Part shown: positions 1 to 5,523 of the stretch, in pieces | Layout of the letters: each line of letters opens with the position of its first letter | Numbering within the stretch: position 1 is the stretch's first letter | Source of the DNA: DASXTB01 sp036505615 | GTDB lineage: Bacteria > Acidobacteriota > UBA6911 > JACQSX01 | NCBI GenBank assembly: GCA_036505615.1 | Contig: DASXTB010000325.1 | Span: 1-6,395, forward strand | Length of the DNA stretch: 6,395 nt | Direction of reading: 5' to 3' | Position numbers and translations under genes: made by a program | The notes under the pieces: generated by a model | Told to the model about the DNA's origin: nothing | The model's input: the letters and a program-made list of their open reading frames with translations, nothing else | Databases searched by the model: none

Positions 1-1041
1 CGACACATATGGTAGCGTGTCCTGGCGGATGGCATCTTCGCCCGAAACGCCCACCCACCACAGGGAGTTTTGAATCAGATAGCGCGCAACCTCCCGGTCC
101 TCCTGATTCAAGTCAGGCAAGATGTTGATGAACCATCCCTCCAACACAGGACGACGCAGAGTATCAGACGCATGAGGATCCATAAGCGTCCAGGTCTGCC
201 AGTTGTTGTCCAGGTGGTTTGCCTCGGTTCCATGAAACCAGGCGGCGGCGGGCGGTTCGTGCACCCAGGGATGAAAAGGCCCGGTGTGATTGGCCACTTG
301 GTCCTGGATTACTTTGATTCCCAGTTGGTGGGCCGTTTCCACCAGCTCGCTGTACTTCTCAAGCGTTCCAAAATGCTCTTCGACCGCGTAGAAGTCCACT
401 GCTCCATAGCCGTGATAGTCGGTGATTGCCGCATTCTCGTACCTCTCGCGAGTATTCAGATGGTTGACATTGTCGCAGATGGGGGTTAGCCAAATCGCGG
501 TTATGCCCAGCTCTTTCAAGTAGGGAAGCCGATCGATGACGCCTTGCAAATCACCGCCGTGGTAATAGCGTGGCTTGCCTCGGTCAAGCAGCCCGCGCGA
601 AATCTCCGGATCGTCATTGCCTGTGTCGCCGTTCGAAAAACGGTCCGGCATGAGCAGGTAGATGACATCATCTTGTGAAAATCCCTGAAAGCGCCCGGCG
701 CGCTTCAGCGGAGGCAGGACTTCAAAGTCCGCTTTTGCGCGCCCTTCCGCGGTGGCCAACCATAGTTGTTTCCTGCCCGCCTGAACCCCGGAGCGCAGGG
801 CAAGGTCGGCAAAAAGATAAGTTCCAGACTCATTGGTTCGCAGATTGGACGCCGCAATTCCGGCCGGAGCTGTGATGCGCGCCCCCCTCAGATTTTTCCC
901 GTGGATCAGGATCCGCAGTGGATTGACGGAAGAATGAAGCCACCAGCTGGGAGGCTCGACCTTGGTCGCCTGTGGGGCTTCGGCGTACAGGTAGCAAACA
1001 AGGGCAGCCGCCAGCAGCAAAGGAATCAAGTAGAGCTTCAT
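1..1041 (-). CDS. Secreted GH13 cyclomaltodextrinase/neopullulanase-like alpha-glucan hydrolase (N-terminal part, cut by window edge)
   Basis: The frame is open for 347 codons from the ATG at 1041-1039 to the window edge, so the C-terminus is missing. Residues 1-20 form a signal peptide (Lys2, then a Leu/Ala-rich core) with likely cleavage after LYA, so the enzyme is exported. Residues 28-50 (VEPPSWW, then NPLRILIHGKN) match the N-terminal beta-sandwich domain of cyclomaltodextrinases. The GH13 barrel follows: MPDRFSNGD at 131-139, YYHGGDLQGV at 159-168, conserved region I DQVANH at 247-252, and region II DAIRQDT at 336-342 with the presumed nucleophile Asp341. The general acid Glu and region IV lie beyond the window. 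The family hydrolyses alpha-1,4 links in cyclodextrins, pullulan or maltodextrins; the exact substrate cannot be told. GGAAGGG lies nine bases before the ATG and supports this start. The malQ gene lies upstream on the same strand, separated by 606 bp. Confidence 0.9.
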   Translation of the reverse strand, partial: MKLYLIPLLLAAALVCYLYAEAPQATKVEPPSWWLHSSVNPLRILIHGKNLRGARITAPAGIAASNLRTNESGTYLFADLALRSGVQAGRKQLWLATAEGRAKADFEVLPPLKRAGRFQGFSQDDVIYLLMPDRFSNGDTGNDDPEISRGLLDRGKPRYYHGGDLQGVIDRLPYLKELGITAIWLTPICDNVNHLNTRERYENAAITDYHGYGAVDFYAVEEHFGTLEKYSELVETAHQLGIKVIQDQVANHTGPFHPWVHEPPAAAWFHGTEANHLDNNWQTWTLMDPHASDTLRRPVLEGWFINILPDLNQEDREVARYLIQNSLWWVGVSGEDAIRQDTLPYVS

Positions 1042-1042
1042 G

Positions 1043-1086
1043 TTACGCAACCCTTCCTTTATGTCAAATTACGCAGCCCTTCCTTT
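1043..1086 (-). repeat. Tandem duplication carrying two ribosome-binding sites ahead of the GH13 gene
   Basis: Two 18-bp copies (1043-1060 and 1069-1086), offset by 26 bp, differ at one base. Each reads AAAGGAAGGG on the minus strand. The copy nearest the gene places GGAAGGG nine bases from the ATG at 1041. The farther copy places GGAAGGG nine bases from a TTG at 1067, which is followed by ACA and the stop TAA. The duplicated ribosome-binding site is directly visible; any role of the two-codon reading frame is speculative. Confidence 0.7.
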
Positions 1087-1114
1087 GTATAAAGACCGAT
1101 CACGACCACGATCA
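1086..1114 (-). promoter_or_regulatory. Possible weak promoter of the GH13 gene
   Basis: On the minus strand TATACA (1091-1086) resembles a -10 box. TGATCG (1114-1109) lies 17 bases upstream but is only a poor -35 match, and it falls inside a hexamer repeat, so it could be chance. The position fits a short leader carrying both ribosome-binding sites. Confidence 0.2.
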
Positions 1115-1138
1115 CGTCCACGACGACGATTAAGACCA
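1097..1138. repeat. Degenerate hexamer array, consensus CGAYCA
   Basis: Seven successive hexamers read CGATCA, CGACCA, CGATCA, CGTCCA, CGACGA, CGATTA and AGACCA, with no insertions or deletions between units. An inverted box of the same family lies at 1615-1630, on the other side of the long inverted-repeat element. Confidence 0.7.
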
Positions 1139-1171
1139 CGCTGCGGTATTTTCGATACTCGTGGACGTGAT
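1111..1171. repeat. Perfect 13-bp inverted repeat with 35-nt loop
   Basis: ATCACGTCCACGA (1111-1123) is exactly complementary to TCGTGGACGTGAT (1159-1171). The left arm belongs to the hexamer array. In a minus-strand transcript this would form a hairpin upstream of the GH13 leader. No T-run follows directly, so it is not a clear terminator. Confidence 0.6.
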
Positions 1172-1264
1172 ACCGGACCCGTGAAATCTGGTTTTTTTAA
1201 CCTCATTTCTCCGGCACATCGCCCCCACACATCTTCCAAAAACCGAAGGGTTTACAGAGTATAG

Positions 1265-1303
1265 CCGGCGGCAAAGCCCGCCTCAGGCGGGCGACGCCGC
1301 CGG
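1265..1303. repeat. Nested GC-rich hairpin in the left arm of the 283-bp element
   Basis: CCGGCGGC (1265-1272) pairs with GCCGCCGG (1296-1303). Inside it, GCCCGCC (1276-1282) pairs with GGCGGGC (1286-1292) around a TCA loop. A symmetrical 3x3 mismatch separates the two stems. It overlaps the 42-bp arm, so local folding and long-range arm pairing exclude each other. Confidence 0.75.
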
Positions 1304-1456
1304 TCGGCCATCCATCCAAAACGAATCCGCCCTGAAAGGGCCTAAGAATTTCTCGCACATTTGAAACAAAGCCGGTTTACTTCTTCGACCCGCTATATCT
1401 TTGGCGCTCAGGCTCTGCGACGCCTTCAGCGTCGGACGGTTTATGGGAACGGTTAA

Positions 1457-1497
1457 CCGGCGGCGAAGCCCGCAACAAGCGCGGGCTTTGCCGCTGG
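1457..1497. repeat. Nested GC-rich hairpin in the right arm of the 283-bp element
   Basis: CCGGCGGC (1457-1464) pairs with GCCGCTGG (1490-1497, one G-T or mismatch position). GCCCGC (1468-1473) pairs with GCGGGC (1481-1486) around a 7-nt loop. The layout matches the 1265-1303 hairpin, including the 3-nt internal loop. Confidence 0.7.
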
Positions 1498-1614
1498 CTA
1501 TACTCTGTAAACCCTTCGGTTTCACCGACCGCCTCTTACATCCTTGGCGGCGGGTTCACCGTTCATGGATCAGCGATCGGCTTTGTTTCGGTTGTGGCCC
1601 TGCCACTGTAGGCT

Positions 1615-1630
1615 CGTGATCGTGATCGGT
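1615..1630. repeat. Inverted hexamer box flanking the 283-bp element
   Basis: The complement of 1615-1630 reads ACCGATCACGATCACG. It matches 1095-1110 at 15 of 16 positions in inverted orientation. The two boxes bracket the long inverted-repeat element from outside. Confidence 0.55.
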
Positions 1631-1647
1631 TTGTGACTGCTGGTAAT

Positions 1648-3180
1648 TCATCCTTCCTTTTCCCCCTTCTCCGGCCACCTTCCATAAATTTTGGTCATCT
1701 TGCGCAACCTTTCCCCCATCTCCGTTTTCAATTGGCCTTCCTGAAACCTCCAGGTCCAGTTGTTGCCGATGCTGGCAGGAAGATTCATCCGTGCTTCCGA
1801 ACCGAGGCCAAGAATGTCCTGCATCGGGATGATGGCTGTGTTGGCCACTGAGGCGAGCACCGTTCGTATAAAATCCCAGTTTATTTCCCGTCCGTCGCTG
1901 TTCAGATATTCCATAGCAAACTGCCGCTCAGCGCGGACCTGCTGCTGCGTGCGCGTGCTGTCGCCTTTTCCCTCGCTGCTAAACCAACCGACGGCGGTGT
2001 CGTTGTCGTGCGTGCCCGTGTAGGCAACGCAGTTACTGACATAGTTGTACGGTTTAAATTTATCGGCTTGCGAGTCATTGCCGAAGGCAAACTGCAAGAT
2101 GCGCATGCCGGGAAAGCCAAACCGCTCTCGAAGCTCTTCGACTTCCGGCGTAATCAGACCCAGATCCTCAGCGATGATGTTCAACGTGCCCAATGCCTTG
2201 ATCAGCGCATGGAACAGGTCGGCGCCGGGTCCCTGCATCCACTTCCCATGGATGGCGGTGGTCGCTCCTCCGGGGATAGCGTAATACTTTTCGAAACCGC
2301 GAAAATGATCCAGGCGAACGATGTCCGCCATTTCGAAACTGGCGCGCACTCGGTCAATCCACCAGGAATATTCGTCTTTGGCCATGGCCTCCCAGCGATA
2401 GAGCGGATTGCCCCAGAGTTGTCCCGTGGCGCTGAAGTAATCGGGCGGCACTCCGGCGACCGTCTGCGGATTGCCGTCACCGTCAAGATCGAAAAGATCC
2501 GGATTGGCCCAGACGTCCACGCTGTCGTGCGCCACGAAAATCGGCACATCCCCGATGATTTCAATACTCCGCGCGTGGCAATACTGTTTAAGAGCCGACC
2601 ACTGCTGGAAAAATTTGAATTGAATGAACTTGTGGACATGCACATCGCGCGGGTCGGCGTCAGAACGCCGCTTCCATTGCGTCCACGATACGCCTCCATT
2701 GGCGTCTTTGAGCGCCATGAACTGGGCGAAGGAGTCGAGCCAGGCCTCTCTGGCGGAGCAAAACTTTTCAAACTCGGCGCGACTGGTGCCCGAAGTTTTT
2801 CCGGCAAAAGTCTCGGCCGCTTTTCTCAGGACTCTCTGCTTGAATGGAATTACGCTCTCAAAATCGACAAAGTTCTCAGGGAATAGGGGAGCGCCCTTCA
2901 AATCCGCTCCGCTGAGCCAGCCTTCTTCGACAAGAGCCTCCAGGCTGATCAGCAGCGGGTTTCCGGCCATGCTCGAGAGGCACTGATAGGGAGAATTGCC
3001 GTATCCCGGAGGGCCGAGAGGAAGAATCTGCCAAAAGCTGTGGCCGCTGGCTGCCAGAAAGTCTGCAAACTGGTAAGCCGGTTTCCCGAGATCTCCGATC
3101 CCAAATCGAGACGGGAGAGAGGTGGGGTGAAGCAAAACACCGCATCCACGCCGCGCCAGACGGGAGGGAGCGCCAGTCAT
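1648..3180 (-). CDS. malQ: 4-alpha-glucanotransferase (amylomaltase, GH77)
   Basis: The 510-residue cytoplasmic enzyme transfers alpha-1,4-glucan segments between maltooligosaccharides and releases glucose. Length is normal for a compact bacterial amylomaltase. The N-terminus (GCGVLLHPTSLPSRFGIGDLG) and WQILPLGPPGYGNSPYQ are family signatures. Catalytic motifs are intact: VRLDHFRGF with nucleophile Asp291, IIAEDLG with acid/base Glu338, and GTHDNDT with Asp392, spaced as in the Thermus enzyme. GDVPIFVAHDSVDVW is also present. I chose the ATG at 3180-3178, which overlaps the stop of the upstream membrane protein as ATGA. A TTG at 3195 would add five residues inside that gene and is less likely. 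No strong ribosome-binding site precedes the ATG, which suits translational coupling. A partner role with the GH13 enzyme downstream in maltodextrin use is inferred. The stop is TGA at 1650-1648. Confidence 0.96.
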   Translation of the reverse strand: MTGAPSRLARRGCGVLLHPTSLPSRFGIGDLGKPAYQFADFLAASGHSFWQILPLGPPGYGNSPYQCLSSMAGNPLLISLEALVEEGWLSGADLKGAPLFPENFVDFESVIPFKQRVLRKAAETFAGKTSGTSRAEFEKFCSAREAWLDSFAQFMALKDANGGVSWTQWKRRSDADPRDVHVHKFIQFKFFQQWSALKQYCHARSIEIIGDVPIFVAHDSVDVWANPDLFDLDGDGNPQTVAGVPPDYFSATGQLWGNPLYRWEAMAKDEYSWWIDRVRASFEMADIVRLDHFRGFEKYYAIPGGATTAIHGKWMQGPGADLFHALIKALGTLNIIAEDLGLITPEVEELRERFGFPGMRILQFAFGNDSQADKFKPYNYVSNCVAYTGTHDNDTAVGWFSSEGKGDSTRTQQQVRAERQFAMEYLNSDGREINWDFIRTVLASVANTAIIPMQDILGLGSEARMNLPASIGNNWTWRFQEGQLKTEMGERLRKMTKIYGRWPEKGEKEG

Positions 3181-5276
3181 TGCACTTTTATCCAAACTTC
3201 AACCTGAGTAGTATCTCCCAGCAGTGAGCGGAGATGGCTTCCTAAAAACATTTCGATCCAGCTACTGGCGGCTGGCGCCCGGGTTGCGGAGGACCAAGCT
3301 TGCCTGTAGCCGCATGATGCCAAAGTTTGGGTGCTTGCAAATCCATCGAATTGCCAGATGACATTTTCTACCACGACAACGGTGCCGAGGTCCGCGTCAC
3401 GCAGCGCTGCCGGATCGAAAGCTTTCCTGTGGCCGCTGCAGTCCAGAGGGATGCCGAGCCGATAGTAGATGTAGGGGTGGGCGGCGACGATTTCGTCAGG
3501 CAACATGCTGATGTATGGCGTCCTCTGATCGGGCTGCGACTCGAAAAACAAAACAGGTTGCGAATCGGGGGGATCCTCATTTGTAGGCCGCCGCTCAATC
3601 CGGCCCGCGTTAGCTCTCTGCTGTTGGTCTTCGATCCACTGAACTGCGCTGTCCAGCCGCCGAAACTGTGTGTTTCGAGGGATGGGTAATTGGCCAGCCA
3701 GTACCAATACTGCTCCCGGCGCCATGGCCAGAAATGCAATGCTTGCCCAAAACCAGCGTGATATTCCTCCGTTCTGGGCAAGACGCTGTCGCCATTGCTG
3801 GACGCCAAACCAAGTCATGATTGCAAGGAACGGAGAAACCGCCACGTAATATCGCGGAAGGCTCAGCGATCCAAAAAGTCCGAACAGACCAAGAACCCCA
3901 TGTAAGGCCGCAAATCCGAACAAGGGCGCGACAACGAGAAGGCTGGCTCGATTGGCGTAGCTGCCGCGAAGGCGGTTAGTCCAGAGAAGCCGAACGCCGG
4001 AAAACACGGCTGGCGCCATCCACAACGCGGTTGCAATAACGATGGAGAGCGCAAAGTGTCCGGCTGTTGCTCCGTAAGGGCTGTGGGGCGCCCAAGGCCA
4101 GCGAGCCACAAACCAGGAGGCACTCCGGTAGATATACCAGCCAGCGAGCCACCATGCGACAGTTGGCGCGATGGCCACCAGTAGTCCGAGGAGGCAGGAG
4201 GCAGGAGGCAGACGGCGGGAGGCAGACGGCAGGAAGCGGGAGGCAGACGGCAGGAGGCAGGAGGCAGGCGGCAGGAGGCAGGAAGCAGGAGACGGTCGCT
4301 CGTCAGCAGTAGGACCGCGCAAGGCAGAGCGATGGCTGAAAGAGGACGAAGGGTGCAAAGGCGTTTTGATTCCGTCGGGTTGCTGGTTTTCGCTTTCTGC
4401 AACCAGTCCACCTTCCGGAACCTGCCATCCATATCCTGCCTCCTGCCTGCTGCCGCCTGCCTCCTCCCCGCTGCCCCCTGCCTCCCGCCGCTTGTCTCCT
4501 GCTTCCTGCCTCCTGCTTCCTGCCTCCTGCCTCCTGCCGTCTGCCTCCCGCCGCCTGCTTCCTGCCTCCTGCCTCCTGCCGTCTGCCTCCTGCCGCCTGC
4601 TTCCTGCCTCCTGCCCGCTGCCTCCTGCCTCCTGCCTCCTGCCGTCTGCTTCCTGCCGTTTGCAATCTCCTACCAGAAGCAGCACCAGCGGCCAGCAAAT
4701 AATCGCCGCCCAGCCCTCGGGTCGCGCCAGTCCACCCACGCCGATCAGCAAGCTGGCAAGGAATGGCCTCCGGTTGGTGAGCGCCACCATCGACCATACC
4801 CAGATACAGGCCAGCAGCATCTCGCTCATTACAGCAAAGCTGTGAAGCAAGAACATCGGCTGAGCGAAAAGGAGTATCCATAAGAGTGCCGCACTGTGTT
4901 TCGGCTCCGCTGGGAGCATTTCCAGAAACGACCTGGCTAAACGCACCGTGCCCACAGCTGTCAGGACCGCAACTGCGACAGCCAGGAGCCGGGAGGCTTC
5001 AAGTCCGAACGGAGCCCCCAAGGCGTAGAATCCGGTACAAAGCGGGCGTCCCCAAAGGTCGAGCAGTCCTCGCCAATTAGTCCAGACTTCCTGCGACTTC
5101 ATGAAATGAGCCAGTTCATCCAGCTCAAAGAAACCGGAAGAGCACACCGCCATCGCACAAGAAAAAGCGACAAGCGAAACGGGAACGATGAGATTAAGCC
5201 GGGGAAGGAATGCCGAATGCTGAATTTCGAATGTCGAATGCGTATTCCTGAGCGAAGCCGGCACAGACCACCTCAA
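3177..5276 (-). CDS. Polytopic GT-C-like membrane protein (putative glycosyltransferase) with in-frame repeat insertion
   Basis: The 699-residue frame encodes many membrane helices (about 28-50, 95-113, 128-165, 172-203, 363-382, 405-428, 444-470, 473-490, 508-530), followed by a soluble C-terminal domain from about 535. An acidic ELDE at 51-54 just after the first helix, GLARPEGW at 182-189, and a late RYY before a hydrophobic helix resemble GT-C glycosyltransferases of the ArnT/mannosyltransferase type, which use polyprenyl-linked sugars. The donor and acceptor are unknown. Residues 204-363 are foreign-looking: Arg/Gln/Glu/Ala/Gly heptads, a hydrophilic linker, then Pro/Ala/Ser/Cys/Leu heptads, all encoded by heptamer DNA. 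The start is uncertain. TTG at 5276 or GTG at 5264 would keep the first helix; the first ATG (5153) would delete it. No good ribosome-binding site is seen. The stop overlaps malQ. The frame could be a damaged gene, although it stays open to the end. Confidence 0.75.
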   Translation of the reverse strand: MRWSVPASLRNTHSTFEIQHSAFLPRLNLIVPVSLVAFSCAMAVCSSGFFELDELAHFMKSQEVWTNWRGLLDLWGRPLCTGFYALGAPFGLEASRLLAVAVAVLTAVGTVRLARSFLEMLPAEPKHSAALLWILLFAQPMFLLHSFAVMSEMLLACIWVWSMVALTNRRPFLASLLIGVGGLARPEGWAAIICWPLVLLLVGDCKRQEADGRRQEAGGSGQEAGSRRQEADGRRQEAGSRRREADGRRQEAGSRRQEAGDKRREAGGSGEEAGGSRQEAGYGWQVPEGGLVAESENQQPDGIKTPLHPSSSFSHRSALRGPTADERPSPASCLLPPASCLLPSASRFLPSASRRLPPASCLLGLLVAIAPTVAWWLAGWYIYRSASWFVARWPWAPHSPYGATAGHFALSIVIATALWMAPAVFSGVRLLWTNRLRGSYANRASLLVVAPLFGFAALHGVLGLFGLFGSLSLPRYYVAVSPFLAIMTWFGVQQWRQRLAQNGGISRWFWASIAFLAMAPGAVLVLAGQLPIPRNTQFRRLDSAVQWIEDQQQRANAGRIERRPTNEDPPDSQPVLFFESQPDQRTPYISMLPDEIVAAHPYIYYRLGIPLDCSGHRKAFDPAALRDADLGTVVVVENVIWQFDGFASTQTLASCGYRQAWSSATRAPAASSWIEMFLGSHLRSLLGDTTQVEVWIKVQ
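4190..4294. repeat. Heptamer array, 15 units of GGAGGCA
   Basis: Fifteen contiguous 7-bp units without indels, eight of them exactly GGAGGCA. The variants are GACGGCA, GACGGCG, GGAAGCA, GGAAGCG, GGCGGCA and GGAGACG. On the coding minus strand it encodes the Pro/Ala/Ser/Cys/Leu stretch at residues 328-363 of the membrane protein. It is an inverted copy of the array type at 4437-4667. Confidence 0.95.
4437..4667. repeat. Heptamer array, 32-33 units of TGCCTCC
   Basis: Thirty-two contiguous 7-bp units run from 4437 to 4660 without indels, plus a degenerate TGCAATC to 4667. Fourteen are exactly TGCCTCC; common variants are TGCTTCC (five), TGCCGTC (three) and TGCCGCC (two), the complements of variants in the opposing array. 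Two decayed units (TGCCATC, CATATCC) may extend it left to 4423. It encodes residues 204-280 of the membrane protein as RRQEAGG/RRQEADG-like heptads. The 142 bp between the arrays (4295-4436) is not heptameric and encodes a hydrophilic linker. Confidence 0.95.
5208..5242. repeat. Heptamer array, five units of GAATGCC type
   Basis: The units GAATGCC, GAATGCT, GAATTTC, GAATGTC and GAATGCG follow each other without gaps. On the minus strand they encode about residues 12-23 of the membrane protein (HSTFEIQHSAF). I recall similar peptides from over-extended N-termini in soil-bacterial genomes, which points to an intergenic repeat absorbed into a reading frame. Confidence 0.8.
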
Positions 5277-5312
5277 TCTTTGTAGCGACAGGCCGCAATC
5301 AGAGAGTCAATC

Positions 5313-5329
5313 TTATTGGTCATCCGTCA
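5313..5329. repeat. Short GATGACC-type box, inverted relative to 5624-5658
   Basis: The complement reads TGACGGATGACCAATAA. It shares GATGACCAAT with the array at 5624-5658, in opposite orientation. The two boxes lie outside the 39-bp inverted repeat on either side. Confidence 0.5.
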
Positions 5330-5369
5330 AACACCATCTTGCGCGTACCCTGGGCTCGGAGTGTGAGAA

Positions 5370-5523
5370 AAAATCAGAACCGCGCCCGTGAGGGCGCGCG
5401 GGGAGAATCTAACGAAATTCGCCGGAATTTTTCTAAGTCGCTGTTGGTTCAGAGCACTTTGTAGGCGCCGAGGTGTTAACAAAAATTCTCCGCGCGCGCC
5501 CTCACGGGCGCGGTTCTGATTTT
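5370..5523. repeat. 154-bp inverted-repeat element with 39-bp arms
   Basis: Arms 5370-5408 and 5485-5523 are inverted copies over 39 bp with a single mismatch, including 30 bp of perfect identity (5371-5400 against 5493-5522). They are separated by a 76-bp AT-richer spacer. Each arm carries its own small palindrome, CGCGCCC-GTGA-GGGCGCG (5381-5398 and 5495-5512). The layout resembles paired REP-type palindromes or a very short MITE. There is no coding capacity. Confidence 0.8.
5481..5512 (-). terminator. Possible intrinsic terminator of the upstream two-gene unit
   Basis: Reading the minus strand, a 7-bp GC stem with a GTGA loop (5512-5495) is followed nine bases later by TTTTT (5485-5481). 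The gap between stem and T-run is longer than usual, so activity is uncertain. It lies about 160 bp beyond the stop of the small secreted-protein gene. Confidence 0.3.

Larger units (their letters stand above)
1240..1522. repeat. 283-bp inverted-repeat element with 42-bp ends (MITE-like or paired-palindrome element)
   Basis: The arms 1240-1281 and 1481-1522 are inverted copies over 42 bp with one mismatch. The interior holds further hairpins: 1265-1303, GCCCT/AGGGC at 1329-1341, CGACGC/GCGTCG at 1418-1434, and 1457-1497. No transposase gene fits inside and I see no clear target-site duplication at the ends. The size, terminal inversion and lack of coding capacity resemble a non-autonomous element or a paired palindromic repeat. 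In a minus-strand transcript it lies downstream of the malQ stop and could protect the 3' end or reduce read-through. Confidence 0.75.
1042..1647. other. Gene-free stretch between malQ and the GH13 gene
   Basis: No reading frame here has a recognisable domain, a plausible ribosome-binding site, or independence from repeats. The stretch holds the duplicated leader (1043-1086), a hexamer array (1097-1138), a 13-bp inverted repeat (1111-1171), the long inverted-repeat element (1240-1522) and a second hexamer box (1615-1630). Nothing was recognised in 1523-1614. Confidence 0.7.

Noticed and set aside
70..1092. Several plus-strand reading frames at the left end
   Set aside because: They lie opposite the uninterrupted minus-strand GH13 frame, which has a signal peptide, family domain and catalytic motifs.
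1182..1209. Hairpin around GGTTTTTTTAACC as a terminator
   Set aside because: The T-run sits in the loop rather than after the stem, and the stem is short and interrupted.
1240..1522. Insertion sequence with transposase
   Set aside because: Too short to encode a transposase, and no target-site duplication is visible at the ends; at most a non-autonomous element.
1283..1525. 80-residue minus-strand reading frame in the inverted-repeat element
   Set aside because: It is composed of the inverted repeat and its hairpins, with no family resemblance or convincing ribosome-binding site.
2008..2886. 292-residue plus-strand reading frame
   Set aside because: It is the antisense shadow of malQ, whose GH77 catalytic motifs are intact on the minus strand over the same bases.
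3181..3195. Earlier TTG start for malQ
   Set aside because: It would add five residues inside the preceding gene. The ATG at 3180 gives a classical ATGA overlap and places the conserved N-terminus at the usual distance.
4190..4667. CRISPR array
   Set aside because: Units are 7 bp with no unique spacers, and the two blocks are inverted to each other. No cas gene is present.
4171..4883. Long plus-strand reading frames across the heptamer arrays
   Set aside because: They are open only because GGAGGCA/TGCCTCC has no stop in any frame. They contain no recognisable domain outside the repeats, while the minus strand carries helices and motifs on both sides.
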